From the NCBI GenBank assembly GCA_049647585.1, contig JBARXY010000030.1, positions 1-51,153 on the forward strand: a stretch of DNA of 51,153 bases. Reading direction: 5' to 3'. Under the pieces are notes generated by a model. The model did no database searches. It was not told where the DNA came from and saw nothing but the letters and a program-made list of their open reading frames with translations. A program made the position numbers and the translations under genes. The stretch is from JAGQSZ01 sp049647585. Its GTDB lineage: Bacteria > Actinomycetota > Acidimicrobiia > Acidimicrobiales > Microtrichaceae. Position 1 is the stretch's first letter. Each line of letters begins with the position of its first letter. Below are positions 1 to 7,955 of the stretch, piece after piece.

Positions 1-82
1 GGTGGGATTCGAACCCACGGTGAGGTTGCCCCCACACCTCCTTAGCAGGGAGGCCCGATCGACCGGACTCCGGCACCTCTCC
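1..82 (-). tRNA. tRNA-Ser(GCU), 3' end cut by window edge
   Basis: Read on the minus strand, the sequence shows an acceptor 5' half GGAGAGG (82 to 76), a D arm, an anticodon loop CUGCUAA with anticodon GCU (plus-strand AGC at 44-46), a long class II variable arm, and a T arm with GTTCGAATCC. Only the first base of the 3' acceptor half lies inside the window. The long variable arm and GCU anticodon both indicate tRNA-Ser reading AGC/AGU. Confidence 0.95.
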
Positions 83-146
83 AACGGCGGTCCACTGTAC
101 CGTCTGATCCGCCGATCTGAAACAACGGGGCGTTTCTTCGCCTGGT

Positions 147-1892
147 ATGACACGACTGGTCCGCAGGACCTGGAGAACAGTGAAGTCCCTCGCTCTCATA
201 CTCACTTCGATCATTCAGCCCCTGCGCCGACGCAACACCCGGGTCGTGCTGTGGCTCGTGGTCGGCCTTCTTGTGATGGTCGCCGTATATTCGACGATCT
301 TCCACGAAATCATGGCCTCGGAAGGACGTTCCTACAGTTGGGCCACCGGCATCTACTGGACCCTCACGGTCATGTCGACGCTCGGCTTCGGGGACATCAC
401 CTTCGAGTCCGACATCGGGCGCATCTTCTCGGTGTTCGTCCTGATCAGCGGTGCGATGTTCATCCTGGTGCTGTTGCCATTCGTGTTCATCCAGTTCATC
501 TTCATGCCGTGGATGGCGCACCGTGACGCCAATCGTGCGCCACGCAAGCTGGGTCCTGAGTATCGGGACCATCTGATTCTGACCCAGCTGGGCCCCGTGA
601 CCGACGCCCTGGTCCGACGGCTTCGAAGCATGCAGATGCGTTACACGTTGATCGTCGCGGATCCAGCCGAGGCACTCGGTCTGTCGGACCTCGGCTACAA
701 CGTCATGGTCGGCAATCTGGATGACCCGGCGACCTACGCCGCAGCCAGGGCCGAACAAGCAGCGCTGGTCGTCGCAACCCAGTCGGACATGACCAACGCC
801 AACATCGTGTTCACCGTCCGTGAAATGGCGCCGGGAGTTCCGACGGTTGCCACGGCATCGTCGCCGGTCTCGCTCGACGTCCTCTACCGGGCCGGGTGCG
901 ACACCGTGCTCCGACTCGGCGAACTGCTCGGATTGGCAATGTCACGACGTGTCCTCGGCAACGACGCCCGAACCCGGGTGATCGGATCCTTCGACGATCT
1001 GCTCGTGGCCGAGGCAAGCGCCACCGGCACGGCCCTGGCCGGCAAGTCGGTCAGGGAGGCGAACCTCAGACAGCTCTGCCAAGTCAACATCGCAGGCATC
1101 TGGCAGCGAGGCGAGTTCGAGCTGCCGGGACCGGACACCGTCATTGACGACTCCGACGTCCTGATCCTGGTTGGCTCCGAAGCACAGCTGCGCGCCTATG
1201 ACGAGCTGTTCGGCAAGGAGCACGTTGAGCCTTCTTCGGCGATCGTGGTCGGGGGAGGCCGGGTTGGTCGTGCCGCAGCCAGGACGCTGGGCGAGGCAGG
1301 GGTGAAATGCCCCATCATCGAAAAGCTTCCGGAACGGATCCGGGACTCAGCCGGATACGTGCTCGGTGACGCTGCGGATCTTGACGTTCTGGAACAGGCC
1401 GGAATCGCCGAGGCAAGTTCGATGCTGATCACCACTCACGACGACGACTTCAACGTCTATCTGACGATCTACTGCCGCCAGATTCGTCCTGACATCCAGA
1501 TCATCGCCCGCTCGAACAAGGAGCGGAACGTGGCGACCTTGAACCGGGCGGGCGCCGACTCGGTCCTTTCATATGCGTCCCTCGGAGCGACCGCGATCCT
1601 CAACACCCTCGGCGACAACGACAGCCTGGTACTTGCCGAGGGACTCGAGATGTTCTCCACTCCGATGCCCGCGTCATTGGCCGGAAGATCGCTTGCCCAG
1701 GCAAGGGTCAGGGAGCACACGGGGTGCAACGTGGTGGCTGTTTCCCACGGAGGACAGACGGTGCCGAACCCCGATCCGCGAGTGCCGATCCCATCGGACG
1801 CGTCGCTCGTAGTGATCGGCGATGCCCAGGCTCAACTCGAATTCCTCGAACGGTTTCCCGGGGGACCGAGGCGGAGGCCGGTCAGGAAGTAA
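147..1892 (+). CDS. Two-TM potassium channel with two RCK/TrkA-N domains
   Basis: This 581-residue protein is probably a ligand-gated K+ channel of the inner membrane. TM1 is about residues 33-52, a pore loop carries the selectivity filter TLGFGD (78-83), and TM2 is about 93-119. Two RCK modules follow, each with a TrkA-N Rossmann unit and a TrkA-C-like tail. The second has a clear GGGRVGRAAA nucleotide loop near residue 368. The first starts from a degenerate loop (TQLGPV), so it may not bind nucleotide. The layout resembles the large actinobacterial Kch/TrkA proteins. The ATG at 147 was chosen because it begins the basic N-terminus ahead of TM1; no strong Shine-Dalgarno is visible. The ion specificity is inferred from the filter. 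Confidence 0.88.
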   Translation: MTRLVRRTWRTVKSLALILTSIIQPLRRRNTRVVLWLVVGLLVMVAVYSTIFHEIMASEGRSYSWATGIYWTLTVMSTLGFGDITFESDIGRIFSVFVLISGAMFILVLLPFVFIQFIFMPWMAHRDANRAPRKLGPEYRDHLILTQLGPVTDALVRRLRSMQMRYTLIVADPAEALGLSDLGYNVMVGNLDDPATYAAARAEQAALVVATQSDMTNANIVFTVREMAPGVPTVATASSPVSLDVLYRAGCDTVLRLGELLGLAMSRRVLGNDARTRVIGSFDDLLVAEASATGTALAGKSVREANLRQLCQVNIAGIWQRGEFELPGPDTVIDDSDVLILVGSEAQLRAYDELFGKEHVEPSSAIVVGGGRVGRAAARTLGEAGVKCPIIEKLPERIRDSAGYVLGDAADLDVLEQAGIAEASSMLITTHDDDFNVYLTIYCRQIRPDIQIIARSNKERNVATLNRAGADSVLSYASLGATAILNTLGDNDSLVLAEGLEMFSTPMPASLAGRSLAQARVREHTGCNVVAVSHGGQTVPNPDPRVPIPSDASLVVIGDAQAQLEFLERFPGGPRRRPVRK

Positions 1893-1925
1893 TTCCCGAC
1901 TCGTCTGGTCAAGATTCGATCGCCT

Positions 1926-1941
1926 CGCTATTCTTCTAGCG
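1926..1941 (+). promoter_or_regulatory. Small inverted repeat in the peroxiredoxin promoter region
   Basis: CGCTA and TAGCG arms are separated by 6 nt, and the left arm overlaps a possible -10 box (TATTCT, 1929-1934) about 50 nt upstream of the peroxiredoxin start. This could be an operator for redox control, but that is only inferred from position. Confidence 0.25.
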
Positions 1942-1980
1942 ACACCTAGAAAAATCATCCAGTAATTAGGAGCTGCAAAG

Positions 1981-2613
1981 ATGAGCATCAAACTCGGAGA
2001 TACCGCCCCGGACTTCACCGCCGAGACGACCGAGGGGACCGTGAGCCTCCACGAATACCTCGGTGACGGCTGGGGAATTCTGTTCTCCCACCCCGCGGAT
2101 TTCACTCCCGTCTGCACCACCGAATTGGGCGCCTTCGCCAACCGCAAGGATGAGTTCACCAAGCGCAACACCAAGCTCATCGGTGTCAGCGTGGACTCAG
2201 TCGAATCGCACAACGGCTGGTCCCAGGACATCGCCGACACGCAGGGCCAGGGCCTCAACTACCCGCTCGTCGGCGACGAGGATCGCACGGTCGCCAATCT
2301 CTACGGAATGCTCCACCCCAACGAGCTCGCAACGCTGACCGTGCGTACCGTGTTCATCATCGACCCCGCCAAGAAGGTCCGCCTGACGCTGACCTACCCG
2401 GCTTCGGTTGGACGCAACATCGACGAGATCCTCCGGGTGCTCGACGCGCTTCAGCTGTCCTCGAAGTTCCCTGTCTCGACCCCCGTCAACTGGACCGACG
2501 GTTCCGAGGTCATCATCTCACCCGCGCTCTCGGACGACGAGGCCAACGAGAAGTTCCCAGCTGGCTTCAAGAAGCTCAAGCCGTACCTGCGTACAACTGC
2601 TCAGCCCAGCTGA
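1981..2613 (+). CDS. 1-Cys peroxiredoxin (AhpC/TSA, Prx6 type)
   Basis: This cytosolic thiol peroxidase (210 aa) reduces H2O2 and organic hydroperoxides. The peroxidatic motif PADFTPVCTTE places the active Cys at residue 45, with the conserved Thr and Pro before it. It is the only cysteine in the protein, so there is no resolving Cys and an outside thiol must recycle it; this matches Prx6-type enzymes, as does the length. A C-terminal 1-cysPrx extension (about 150-205) is present. The start is supported by AGGAG 7-8 nt upstream of the ATG. The gene stands alone and is followed by a strong hairpin terminator. Confidence 0.93.
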   Translation: MSIKLGDTAPDFTAETTEGTVSLHEYLGDGWGILFSHPADFTPVCTTELGAFANRKDEFTKRNTKLIGVSVDSVESHNGWSQDIADTQGQGLNYPLVGDEDRTVANLYGMLHPNELATLTVRTVFIIDPAKKVRLTLTYPASVGRNIDEILRVLDALQLSSKFPVSTPVNWTDGSEVIISPALSDDEANEKFPAGFKKLKPYLRTTAQPS

Positions 2614-2623
2614 GATGAGTTCA

Positions 2624-2662
2624 GTCGTGTGGGGACGGCCTGCCCTGGCCTCCCCACACGAC
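2624..2662 (+). terminator. Hairpin terminator after the peroxiredoxin gene
   Basis: The left arm (2624-2640) and right arm (2647-2662) pair over 16 bp with a single bulged C and a 6-nt loop. The stem is GC-rich and begins 10 nt after the stop codon. No T-tract follows, as in many actinobacterial terminators. A smaller hairpin (CCGG stem, 2674-2690) lies just beyond. Confidence 0.8.
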
Positions 2663-2771
2663 GGAACCGCGAACCCCGGACAAACCGGGGGAGGATGCGG
2701 TCGTACTCAAGCCGCTGGATCCAGCTCGCCGGGACCAGCGGGTCGACTGTGAGTTGAGGAAGCGAGGGCAC

Positions 2772-3743
2772 ATGGCGGCTGACGCACTTGTGACGCCACT
2801 GACGGAACTCCTCGGAGTCCGCCACCCGATTCTGCTGGCACCGATGGATGGTGCGGCAGGTGGACTGCTCGCCGCAGAGGTCTCTGCGGCTGGAGCGTTC
2901 GGACAGATCGGAGGGGGCTACTGCGATGTTGGGATGCTCCGTGAAGAACTTGCTCATGCAAAGGGAGCCCGCGTCGGCATCGGGTTCATCACCTTCGCAC
3001 TGCAGAAGCGCCCCGAAGCGCTCGAGGTCGCATTAGCTGCTGGCCCACCGTCTGTGCAGCTCTCCTTTGGTGACCCGCGTCCTTACGCCGATCAGATCCA
3101 CGATGCGGGTGCATTGTTGATCTGTGGTGTCCAGACACCAGACGAAGTCGGGTTGGCGTTGGATGCAGGTGCCGACGTGATCGTCGCCCAGGGACGCGAC
3201 GCAGGTGGGCATGGTCGACCGGACCTTGGAACCATGGGCCTGATACCAGCGGTGGTCGATCGAGCAGGTTCGACACCGGTGGTCGCTGCCGGTGGAATCG
3301 CTGACGGGCGAGGACTCGCAGCGGCGCTTATGTTGGGTGCCTCCGGAATCACGATGGGTACCAGGTTCCTGGCGACCAACGAGGCGCTTTCCAACCCCGT
3401 CGAGGCCGCCGAGTTGGTGACGCGCCGTTCGGTTGACACCGTGCGCACCAGCGCCTTTGACGTGGTCCGCGGTCCTGAATGGCCCGACGGCCATGACGGT
3501 CGTGTCCTCCGCAATGACTTCACCACCGCCTGGGAATCCGAACCGGATCATCCCCAGACACAGATCGACTCGTTGAAGTCCCAATACCGTTCCTCTGGCG
3601 AGACCGACTACTCGATTAGACCCTTGTGGGCCGGCGAGGGCCTGGACCTGATCGCGAGCATCGAGCCAGCCGGACTGATAGTCGAGTCGGTCATTGCTGA
3701 AGCAATCGACGCGCTTGGCCGGGTGAGGTCACTGCTCGGCTGA
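2772..3743 (+). CDS. Nitronate monooxygenase family FMN enzyme
   Basis: This 323-residue TIM-barrel flavoprotein belongs to the 2-nitropropane dioxygenase/nitronate monooxygenase family and probably oxidises alkyl nitronates or a related substrate in the cytosol. Visible signatures are the N-terminal RHPILLAPMDGAAGG segment, the GRDAGGHGR loop with the family's active-site His, and the FMN-phosphate segment GGIADGRGLAAALMLGA followed by MGTRFLAT. The ATG at 2772 is preferred over an in-frame TTG at 2754 because GAGG (2764-2767) lies 4 nt upstream. Class I or II assignment and the real substrate cannot be settled from the sequence; some relatives act on acyl-ACP or other substrates. Confidence 0.85.
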   Translation: MAADALVTPLTELLGVRHPILLAPMDGAAGGLLAAEVSAAGAFGQIGGGYCDVGMLREELAHAKGARVGIGFITFALQKRPEALEVALAAGPPSVQLSFGDPRPYADQIHDAGALLICGVQTPDEVGLALDAGADVIVAQGRDAGGHGRPDLGTMGLIPAVVDRAGSTPVVAAGGIADGRGLAAALMLGASGITMGTRFLATNEALSNPVEAAELVTRRSVDTVRTSAFDVVRGPEWPDGHDGRVLRNDFTTAWESEPDHPQTQIDSLKSQYRSSGETDYSIRPLWAGEGLDLIASIEPAGLIVESVIAEAIDALGRVRSLLG

Positions 3744-3915
3744 CGCTCCGGAGCCCCAGCGCCGAGTCGAGGCGTTCGGCGTCCAGGGTGCACCGAGCCG
3801 GATCCGGGGCGAGTCGCTGGGTCGACACCATGCGTGCCTTGATCGGCTGTGAACGTCCGGCAAGTGTTGGAGTAGCCGCTGGGCGAGCCAGCGAGAAATG
3901 CGAAGGGGAATTTGA

Positions 3916-4329
3916 ATGAGCGACGCAATCGACTGGAACGCCAAAGTGATCGAGGAGTTCCGTGCCACCTCCGGCAAGGTGGGAGGCAACTTCGAGGGAG
4001 CACCGATTCTTCTGCTGCACACGACAGGTGCACGTTCGGGCAAGGAACGTGTCAATCCGGTGATGTACCAAGACCTGGGTGGAAACATCGCGGTATTCGC
4101 ATCCAAAGCCGGTGCGGACACCAACCCAGACTGGTACCACAACGTCGTAGCCGACCCCTCTGTGACGGTCGAGATCGGTGCGGAGACCCGCAACTTTCGA
4201 GCCAGGACAGCAGATGCATCGGAACGCGGTCCAATTTGGGAGAAGCAGAAGGCTGACTTTCCCGGGTTTGCGGACTACGAGAGCAGCACCAGCCGGGAGA
4301 TTCCGGTCGTCATACTCGAACCAGCGTGA
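3916..4329 (+). CDS. Deazaflavin (F420)-dependent nitroreductase-like protein, Ddn family
   Basis: This 137-residue single-domain protein has a split beta-barrel fold of the PNPOx-like Ddn/DUF385 family, which in actinobacteria binds F420H2 and reduces quinones or other acceptors. Typical family segments are visible: LLLHTTGARSGKERVNP (about 35-51), the strand around VFASKAGADTNPDWYHN, and ADPSVTVEIGAE. The length is usual for the family. Start: ATG with AAGGGGA 7 nt upstream. It follows the flavoenzyme gene by 172 bp in the same direction, so a shared redox role is possible but unproven. F420 use is a family inference. Confidence 0.85.
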   Translation: MSDAIDWNAKVIEEFRATSGKVGGNFEGAPILLLHTTGARSGKERVNPVMYQDLGGNIAVFASKAGADTNPDWYHNVVADPSVTVEIGAETRNFRARTADASERGPIWEKQKADFPGFADYESSTSREIPVVILEPA

Positions 4330-4439
4330 AGCGCCGGAAAGTTCGGGTTGCAACCAGTTGACGCAGAGATGCGAGGGCTCCTGGTGTTTGAAACCTCCTC
4401 CGACGGGGAACCTTGGTTCGACCAGCCAAGGAGGCAATC

Positions 4440-4595
4440 ATGATCACTCTGGGAGTGATACTTCTCATCATCGGATTTCTTGCGAGCATTCCGGTTCTCT
4501 GGACTCTCGGAATAATTCTGCTTGTAGTTGGCGGTGTACTTGCACTGATGGGTGGCCTCGGTCGCGAGGTCGGAGGCAGACGCCACTATTACTGA
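4440..4595 (+). CDS. Very small membrane protein (DUF6131-like)
   Basis: A 51-residue protein with two closely spaced hydrophobic helices (about 2-20 and 22-43) separated by a short turn, and a basic tail ending GGRRHYY. It resembles the short actinobacterial DUF6131 proteins, which have no known function. The ATG at 4440 is chosen because an excellent AAGGAGG sits 4-5 nt upstream; a GTG 27 nt earlier would put charged residues before the first helix. A perfect palindromic terminator follows. It is transcribed alone. Confidence 0.8.
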   Translation: MITLGVILLIIGFLASIPVLWTLGIILLVVGGVLALMGGLGREVGGRRHYY

Positions 4596-4623
4596 TGGCG
4601 TTCTCCTCTAACCGGCAGAATGG

Positions 4624-4653
4624 ACGAAACCCCCGGAATTCCGGGGGTTTCGT
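4624..4653. terminator. Perfect 30-bp palindromic terminator
   Basis: A perfect inverted repeat has 13-bp arms (ACGAAACCCCCGG on the left) around AATT, 28 nt after the small membrane protein. The symmetry would allow it to act in either direction. Confidence 0.85.
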
Positions 4654-4824
4654 CGTGTAGCCAGTCAAATTCCAACAGCGCGCTCCTCCACACGAAGTCC
4701 TTGGATGACGCGATGACAGCGGGTGGTTTCAGGGATGGCGGGCGGGAGGGCAGTAGCCAGAATGCGGCAGCCTGATACACCGCGGCCAGTGATGTCGAAA
4801 GGTTGGAAGCCAGTTTTTGTTCGT

Positions 4825-4830
4825 TAGGGT
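4825..4830 (+). promoter_or_regulatory. Candidate -10 box TAGGGT for the lipoprotein gene
   Basis: TAGGGT lies exactly 7 nt before the ATG at 4838, the spacing of a leaderless actinobacterial transcript. A TTGGAA 16 nt upstream could be the -35. The intervening GAGG could equally be a ribosome site, so this is one reading of the region. Confidence 0.45.
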
Positions 4831-4837
4831 GAGGCTC

Positions 4838-5896
4838 ATGGCGAACCAAAAGTTCAATTCACGGTCTATTCGGCGCGGGCTGCCAGTGCTCGCTCTGGCA
4901 GCGGCGCTCGGCTTGGTGGGCTGCGGCGGCGGGGGCGATGACGCTTCCTCGGACACGACGGCAGAGTCGGGTTCTCAGAGTTCGAACTCAGCGGACCGAG
5001 AAGGCTCGTCCGAGGAGGCCGGGTCGGAGCCCGCGTCCGAGGATTTTCCAAAGCCGGTCGCGGTGCTGCCCTTTGAGGTTGAAGCGCCTGCCGGCTTCAA
5101 GGTACTTCCGGCGTCTTGCTCCCCCGGCGGCGCCGATGACCCCAACAGGCCCGTAAGTTCAGACGCTGCGTCCGAGGATGAACAATCGCTGGAGCTGAAG
5201 TACGCAACGTGGATCACCTATGCGATCCCAGACGAGTGGGGAATTGGAGGACGGAGCAGCGGTGGCAGCGGCGGCGTAACCGGAACTGATGTGGACCGGA
5301 CCTTCACGGTGGATCCCGAGAACAGCTCCAAGGGGTCCGTCAAGATCGCAGTGGAATGGGACAGCCGCAACAGCGATGGACAGGTGACCGACTGGAACGG
5401 AGACGAGTGGAAGACCTTCGACTACGACTCGAAGATCGGTGACGACGAGGCGAGGATCACCTTCGAGAACGTCGCCACTGTCGAGGTCGGAGATCAGACA
5501 GCTGAGCTGTTCTACATGGATCCGGCCCAAGCCCCCGAGCACGAGTCAAAGACTCAGTACAAGGTTCGTCTGAGTGCATTCGAGGTTCCTTCCACGCGGA
5601 CTGATTCTGGGGGTTACGAACTGGCACCGTATTCGTTCCTCGTGACGGTCACTTTCGATGCAGAGGATTTCCCGATCGATCAGGCGACCGTCGAGAACGT
5701 GGTGGAGTCGTTCATCATGCCGGAATGCACGTGGGACCGGGTTCTTACGGATCACGAACTGAGGTTGAATCTGGACCTCAACGACGACGGTCACATCCGC
5801 AACGCAGAAGACGTCCAGAAGGAAATACAGGAGATGATGGACGTAGCCGAGGAGAAGCTGGCCGAGGAGAAACTGAAGGCGGAAGCCGAGGGATAA
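4838..5896 (+). CDS. Secreted lipoprotein with C-terminal EF-hand-like loop
   Basis: A 352-residue exported lipoprotein of unknown function. The signal peptide has a basic n-region (SRSIRRG), a hydrophobic stretch and lipobox LVGC with the lipidated Cys at 29. A Ser/Glu/Asp-rich spacer follows (to about residue 68), then a globular region of about 220 residues that I do not recognise. Near the end, DLNDDGHIRNAE (313-324) fits the 12-residue EF-hand/dockerin calcium loop (D1, N3, D5, G6, I8, E12), followed by a Glu/Lys-rich helix. The ATG at 4838 is preferred to TTG 4817 because it directly starts the signal peptide. A strong terminator follows. Calcium binding is inference. Confidence 0.8.
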   Translation: MANQKFNSRSIRRGLPVLALAAALGLVGCGGGGDDASSDTTAESGSQSSNSADREGSSEEAGSEPASEDFPKPVAVLPFEVEAPAGFKVLPASCSPGGADDPNRPVSSDAASEDEQSLELKYATWITYAIPDEWGIGGRSSGGSGGVTGTDVDRTFTVDPENSSKGSVKIAVEWDSRNSDGQVTDWNGDEWKTFDYDSKIGDDEARITFENVATVEVGDQTAELFYMDPAQAPEHESKTQYKVRLSAFEVPSTRTDSGGYELAPYSFLVTVTFDAEDFPIDQATVENVVESFIMPECTWDRVLTDHELRLNLDLNDDGHIRNAEDVQKEIQEMMDVAEEKLAEEKLKAEAEG

Positions 5897-5973
5897 CTGT
5901 TCAAGCCAAGGTCGGAGGCTCGAAGCATCCGGTCGGAACGTGCGCAAGTCGCTGCGCCGTGACCAGTAGAAAT

Positions 5974-6007
5974 GAGTGAGACCCCCGCCGTAGCGGGGGT
6001 CTCACTC
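5974..6007. terminator. Bidirectional hairpin terminator between lipoprotein gene and tRNA-Ser
   Basis: Fifteen-bp perfect arms (5974-5988 and 5993-6007) close a CGTA loop, followed on the plus strand by GAATTTT. It can serve both the lipoprotein gene and the tRNA converging from the right. Confidence 0.85.
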
Positions 6008-6019
6008 GAATTTTCACGG

Positions 6020-6104
6020 CGGAAGGAGGGGGATTCGAACCCCCGGAGGCTTGCACCTCGACGGTTTTCAAGACCGTTGCATTCGTCCGCTCTGCCATCC
6101 TTCC
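6020..6104 (-). tRNA. tRNA-Ser(UGA)
   Basis: On the minus strand the acceptor GGAAGGA pairs with TCCTTCC, the anticodon loop CUUGAAA gives UGA (plus-strand TCA at 6068-6070), a long class II variable arm follows, and the T arm contains GTTCGAATCC. The 3' CCA is not encoded. Confidence 0.97.
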
Positions 6105-6182
6105 GCCCGACAGAGTAGATGGATCCGCGGGGAGACATGGAGTCCGATTCCCAGTGAGCCGTCGCTGCGCGGAGCGACGATG

Positions 6183-7118
6183 TCAGCTTTCGATCTGGGC
6201 CTGGATCGACTCCACCCATTGCTGCGCAGATGCCATCTCGGCAGTCGCCTGCAGCCTGGCCTCGTGTCCACCATTTCCTGCCGCGGGGTATGAGCCGAGG
6301 AATTTCACCCCGCCCTGCTTGGCACGGAGATTGCGCAGACAATCGGCAACGACCGGATCGGCAATATGGCCATCAAGATCGAGGATGAAGCAGTACTCGC
6401 CTAGGGATGTCTTGGTCGGTCTGGAAAGCAGCAGGGACAGGTTGATGTTCCTGGCGGCGAACTCCTGGAGGATTGCGAGAAGCGATCCCGGCTCGTCAGC
6501 TCGTTGGAATACCACGATCGACGTCTTGTCATTGCCGGTGGGCGTAGGCACGCCATCACTTGTGATCGCAACGAAGCGTGTCGTGTTGCCGGGATGATCC
6601 TCGATTTCGCTGGCGGCGGACTCCAGGCCATAGATCTGTCCGGCCCGCGAGTTCGCGATCGCTGCGACCGTTGGGTCTCCCTTGGCCGCAGCTACCTGGG
6701 CGGCCTCGGCATTGGAATTGGCGGCAATGAGCTCAACCGTGCCCAGGTTGTCTCGCATCCACGCCCGGCACTGCGCTGCAGCGACGGGAATGGCCAGGAC
6801 GTGCTCGATCTTGGACAGGTCCGCACCAGGCTGGGTGAGCAGGTCGAGCGAGACGGGCTCGAGCATTTCGCGTTGGATCAGCACGTCAACATCGAAGGCG
6901 AGCGTGTCGATAATGGCGTTGACCGTGCCCTCGATCGCGTTCTCGACGGGGACGACGCCCACGTCGAGCGTCCCCTCGGCAACGGCGAAGAGGATCTCAG
7001 TCATGAGCGGAAACGGGACCAGTTCACCGGCGGCAAGGTCGGGCTCGCGTTGGACAACCTGTTCGGAGAACGTGCCCGGTGGGCCCAAGTATCCGACCCG
7101 CTTCTTGGTGGACGTCAT
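6183..7118 (-). CDS. pheA: Prephenate dehydratase
   Basis: This 311-residue enzyme converts prephenate to phenylpyruvate in phenylalanine biosynthesis. The PDT domain spans about 7-185, beginning GYLGPPGTFSEQ and including VPVENAIEGTVN and the catalytic-region motif TTRFVAI (T180-R181-F182 in the conserved TRF). An ACT domain (about 199-275) follows. Its ligand-binding motifs are atypical: GSLL for the usual GALV and LSRP (231-234) for ESRP. The start at 7118 (MTSTKKRVGYLG) is favoured over an ATG 42 nt upstream because TAGCTT lies 7 nt before it and no Shine-Dalgarno precedes either. There is no chorismate mutase domain, so it is the monofunctional form. Confidence 0.93.
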   Translation of the reverse strand: MTSTKKRVGYLGPPGTFSEQVVQREPDLAAGELVPFPLMTEILFAVAEGTLDVGVVPVENAIEGTVNAIIDTLAFDVDVLIQREMLEPVSLDLLTQPGADLSKIEHVLAIPVAAAQCRAWMRDNLGTVELIAANSNAEAAQVAAAKGDPTVAAIANSRAGQIYGLESAASEIEDHPGNTTRFVAITSDGVPTPTGNDKTSIVVFQRADEPGSLLAILQEFAARNINLSLLLSRPTKTSLGEYCFILDLDGHIADPVVADCLRNLRAKQGGVKFLGSYPAAGNGGHEARLQATAEMASAQQWVESIQAQIES

Positions 7119-7125
7119 TGTGTCG

Positions 7126-7131
7126 AAGCTA
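7126..7131 (-). promoter_or_regulatory. Candidate leaderless -10 box TAGCTT for pheA
   Basis: TAGCTT is separated from the pheA ATG (7118) by 7 nt (CGACACA). It supports both the start choice and transcription independent of the upstream ABC transporter genes. Confidence 0.5.
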
Positions 7132-7187
7132 TCGGCAATGGGCGATCCTGCCGACGCCATTAATACCGGTCACACAGACCGACCGGC

Positions 7188-7955
7188 TCAGCCTGCCACC
7201 AGCCGGTGATCCGGGGTGACGAGGCGACCGGCGATGCCTCGGCCGACGATCACCGAAGTCACCGCAACCGATCCAAGAATCAGGAACATGACGATGGTCT
7301 GGGTCAGGACTGCATCGACAGGGTCGACCCCGGCGAGCAGTAGGCCGGTCATGGTGCCGGGCAGCGCGATCAGACCGACGATCTTGGTCTGTTCTATCTG
7401 CGGGGTGATCGAGGTCCGCATGGCATCCGCGAGATGGGGACGAAGAGCTGCTCGCCCGGTTTGGCCGAGCGCCAGTCGCACCTCGATCTCGTCACGGTGC
7501 TCACGAACTTCGGTCGTCGTTCGGCGAACCGCCAGTACCGTCGCGCCGATCGCGTTACCCATCAGCATTCCGGCTGTCGGCACCAGCGTCCGGGCCTCGA
7601 GCGGGAAGATCGCGAACCCGAACACGACCACGAGACTGATTCCGACCGCTACGGCCAGGGCCAGCCAGGTGATCAGGAAGACTCCGCGGGTGCCCCGCAC
7701 CCGGGTCGCGACCGTCGTCGCTCCCACGGTGACCATGGCTATGACCCAGAGCCATGACCACACAAGCGGCGCGTCTTTTGCAAAGACCAGCCCGAGGGCT
7801 GCGCCTATGACCAACATCTGCAAGACAGCGCGTGTCGCGGCCCAGACGATCGATCTCCCTATCCCCAGACGTTCACGCCACGACAGGAGCACCGCTACGG
7901 CGATCAAGGTCAGCGACGCCGCCACCTCGATCGGACCCACGTTCACCAGGTTCAC
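7188..7955 (-). CDS. FetB-type (UPF0014) ABC transporter permease
   Basis: A 255-residue integral membrane protein of the UPF0014/YbbM family, whose E. coli member FetB exports iron with the ATPase FetA. About six to seven hydrophobic segments are visible, beginning VAASLTLIAVAVLLSW near the N-terminus. The conserved central loop MLMGNAIGATVLAVRR and the C-terminal IALPGTMTGLLLAGVDPVDAVLTQTIVMF segment, given here in two overlapping parts (IALPGTMTGLLLAG and DAVLTQTIVMF), are family hallmarks. Its start overlaps the ATPase stop by 4 nt (ATGA), so the two are translationally coupled. The substrate is inferred from the family only. Confidence 0.87.
   Translation of the reverse strand: MNLVNVGPIEVAASLTLIAVAVLLSWRERLGIGRSIVWAATRAVLQMLVIGAALGLVFAKDAPLVWSWLWVIAMVTVGATTVATRVRGTRGVFLITWLALAVAVGISLVVVFGFAIFPLEARTLVPTAGMLMGNAIGATVLAVRRTTTEVREHRDEIEVRLALGQTGRAALRPHLADAMRTSITPQIEQTKIVGLIALPGTMTGLLLAGVDPVDAVLTQTIVMFLILGSVAVTSVIVGRGIAGRLVTPDHRLVAG

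Noticed and set aside
42..758. A 238-codon minus-strand frame at the left edge
   Set aside because: It overlaps the tRNA and the K+ channel and has no protein-like composition.
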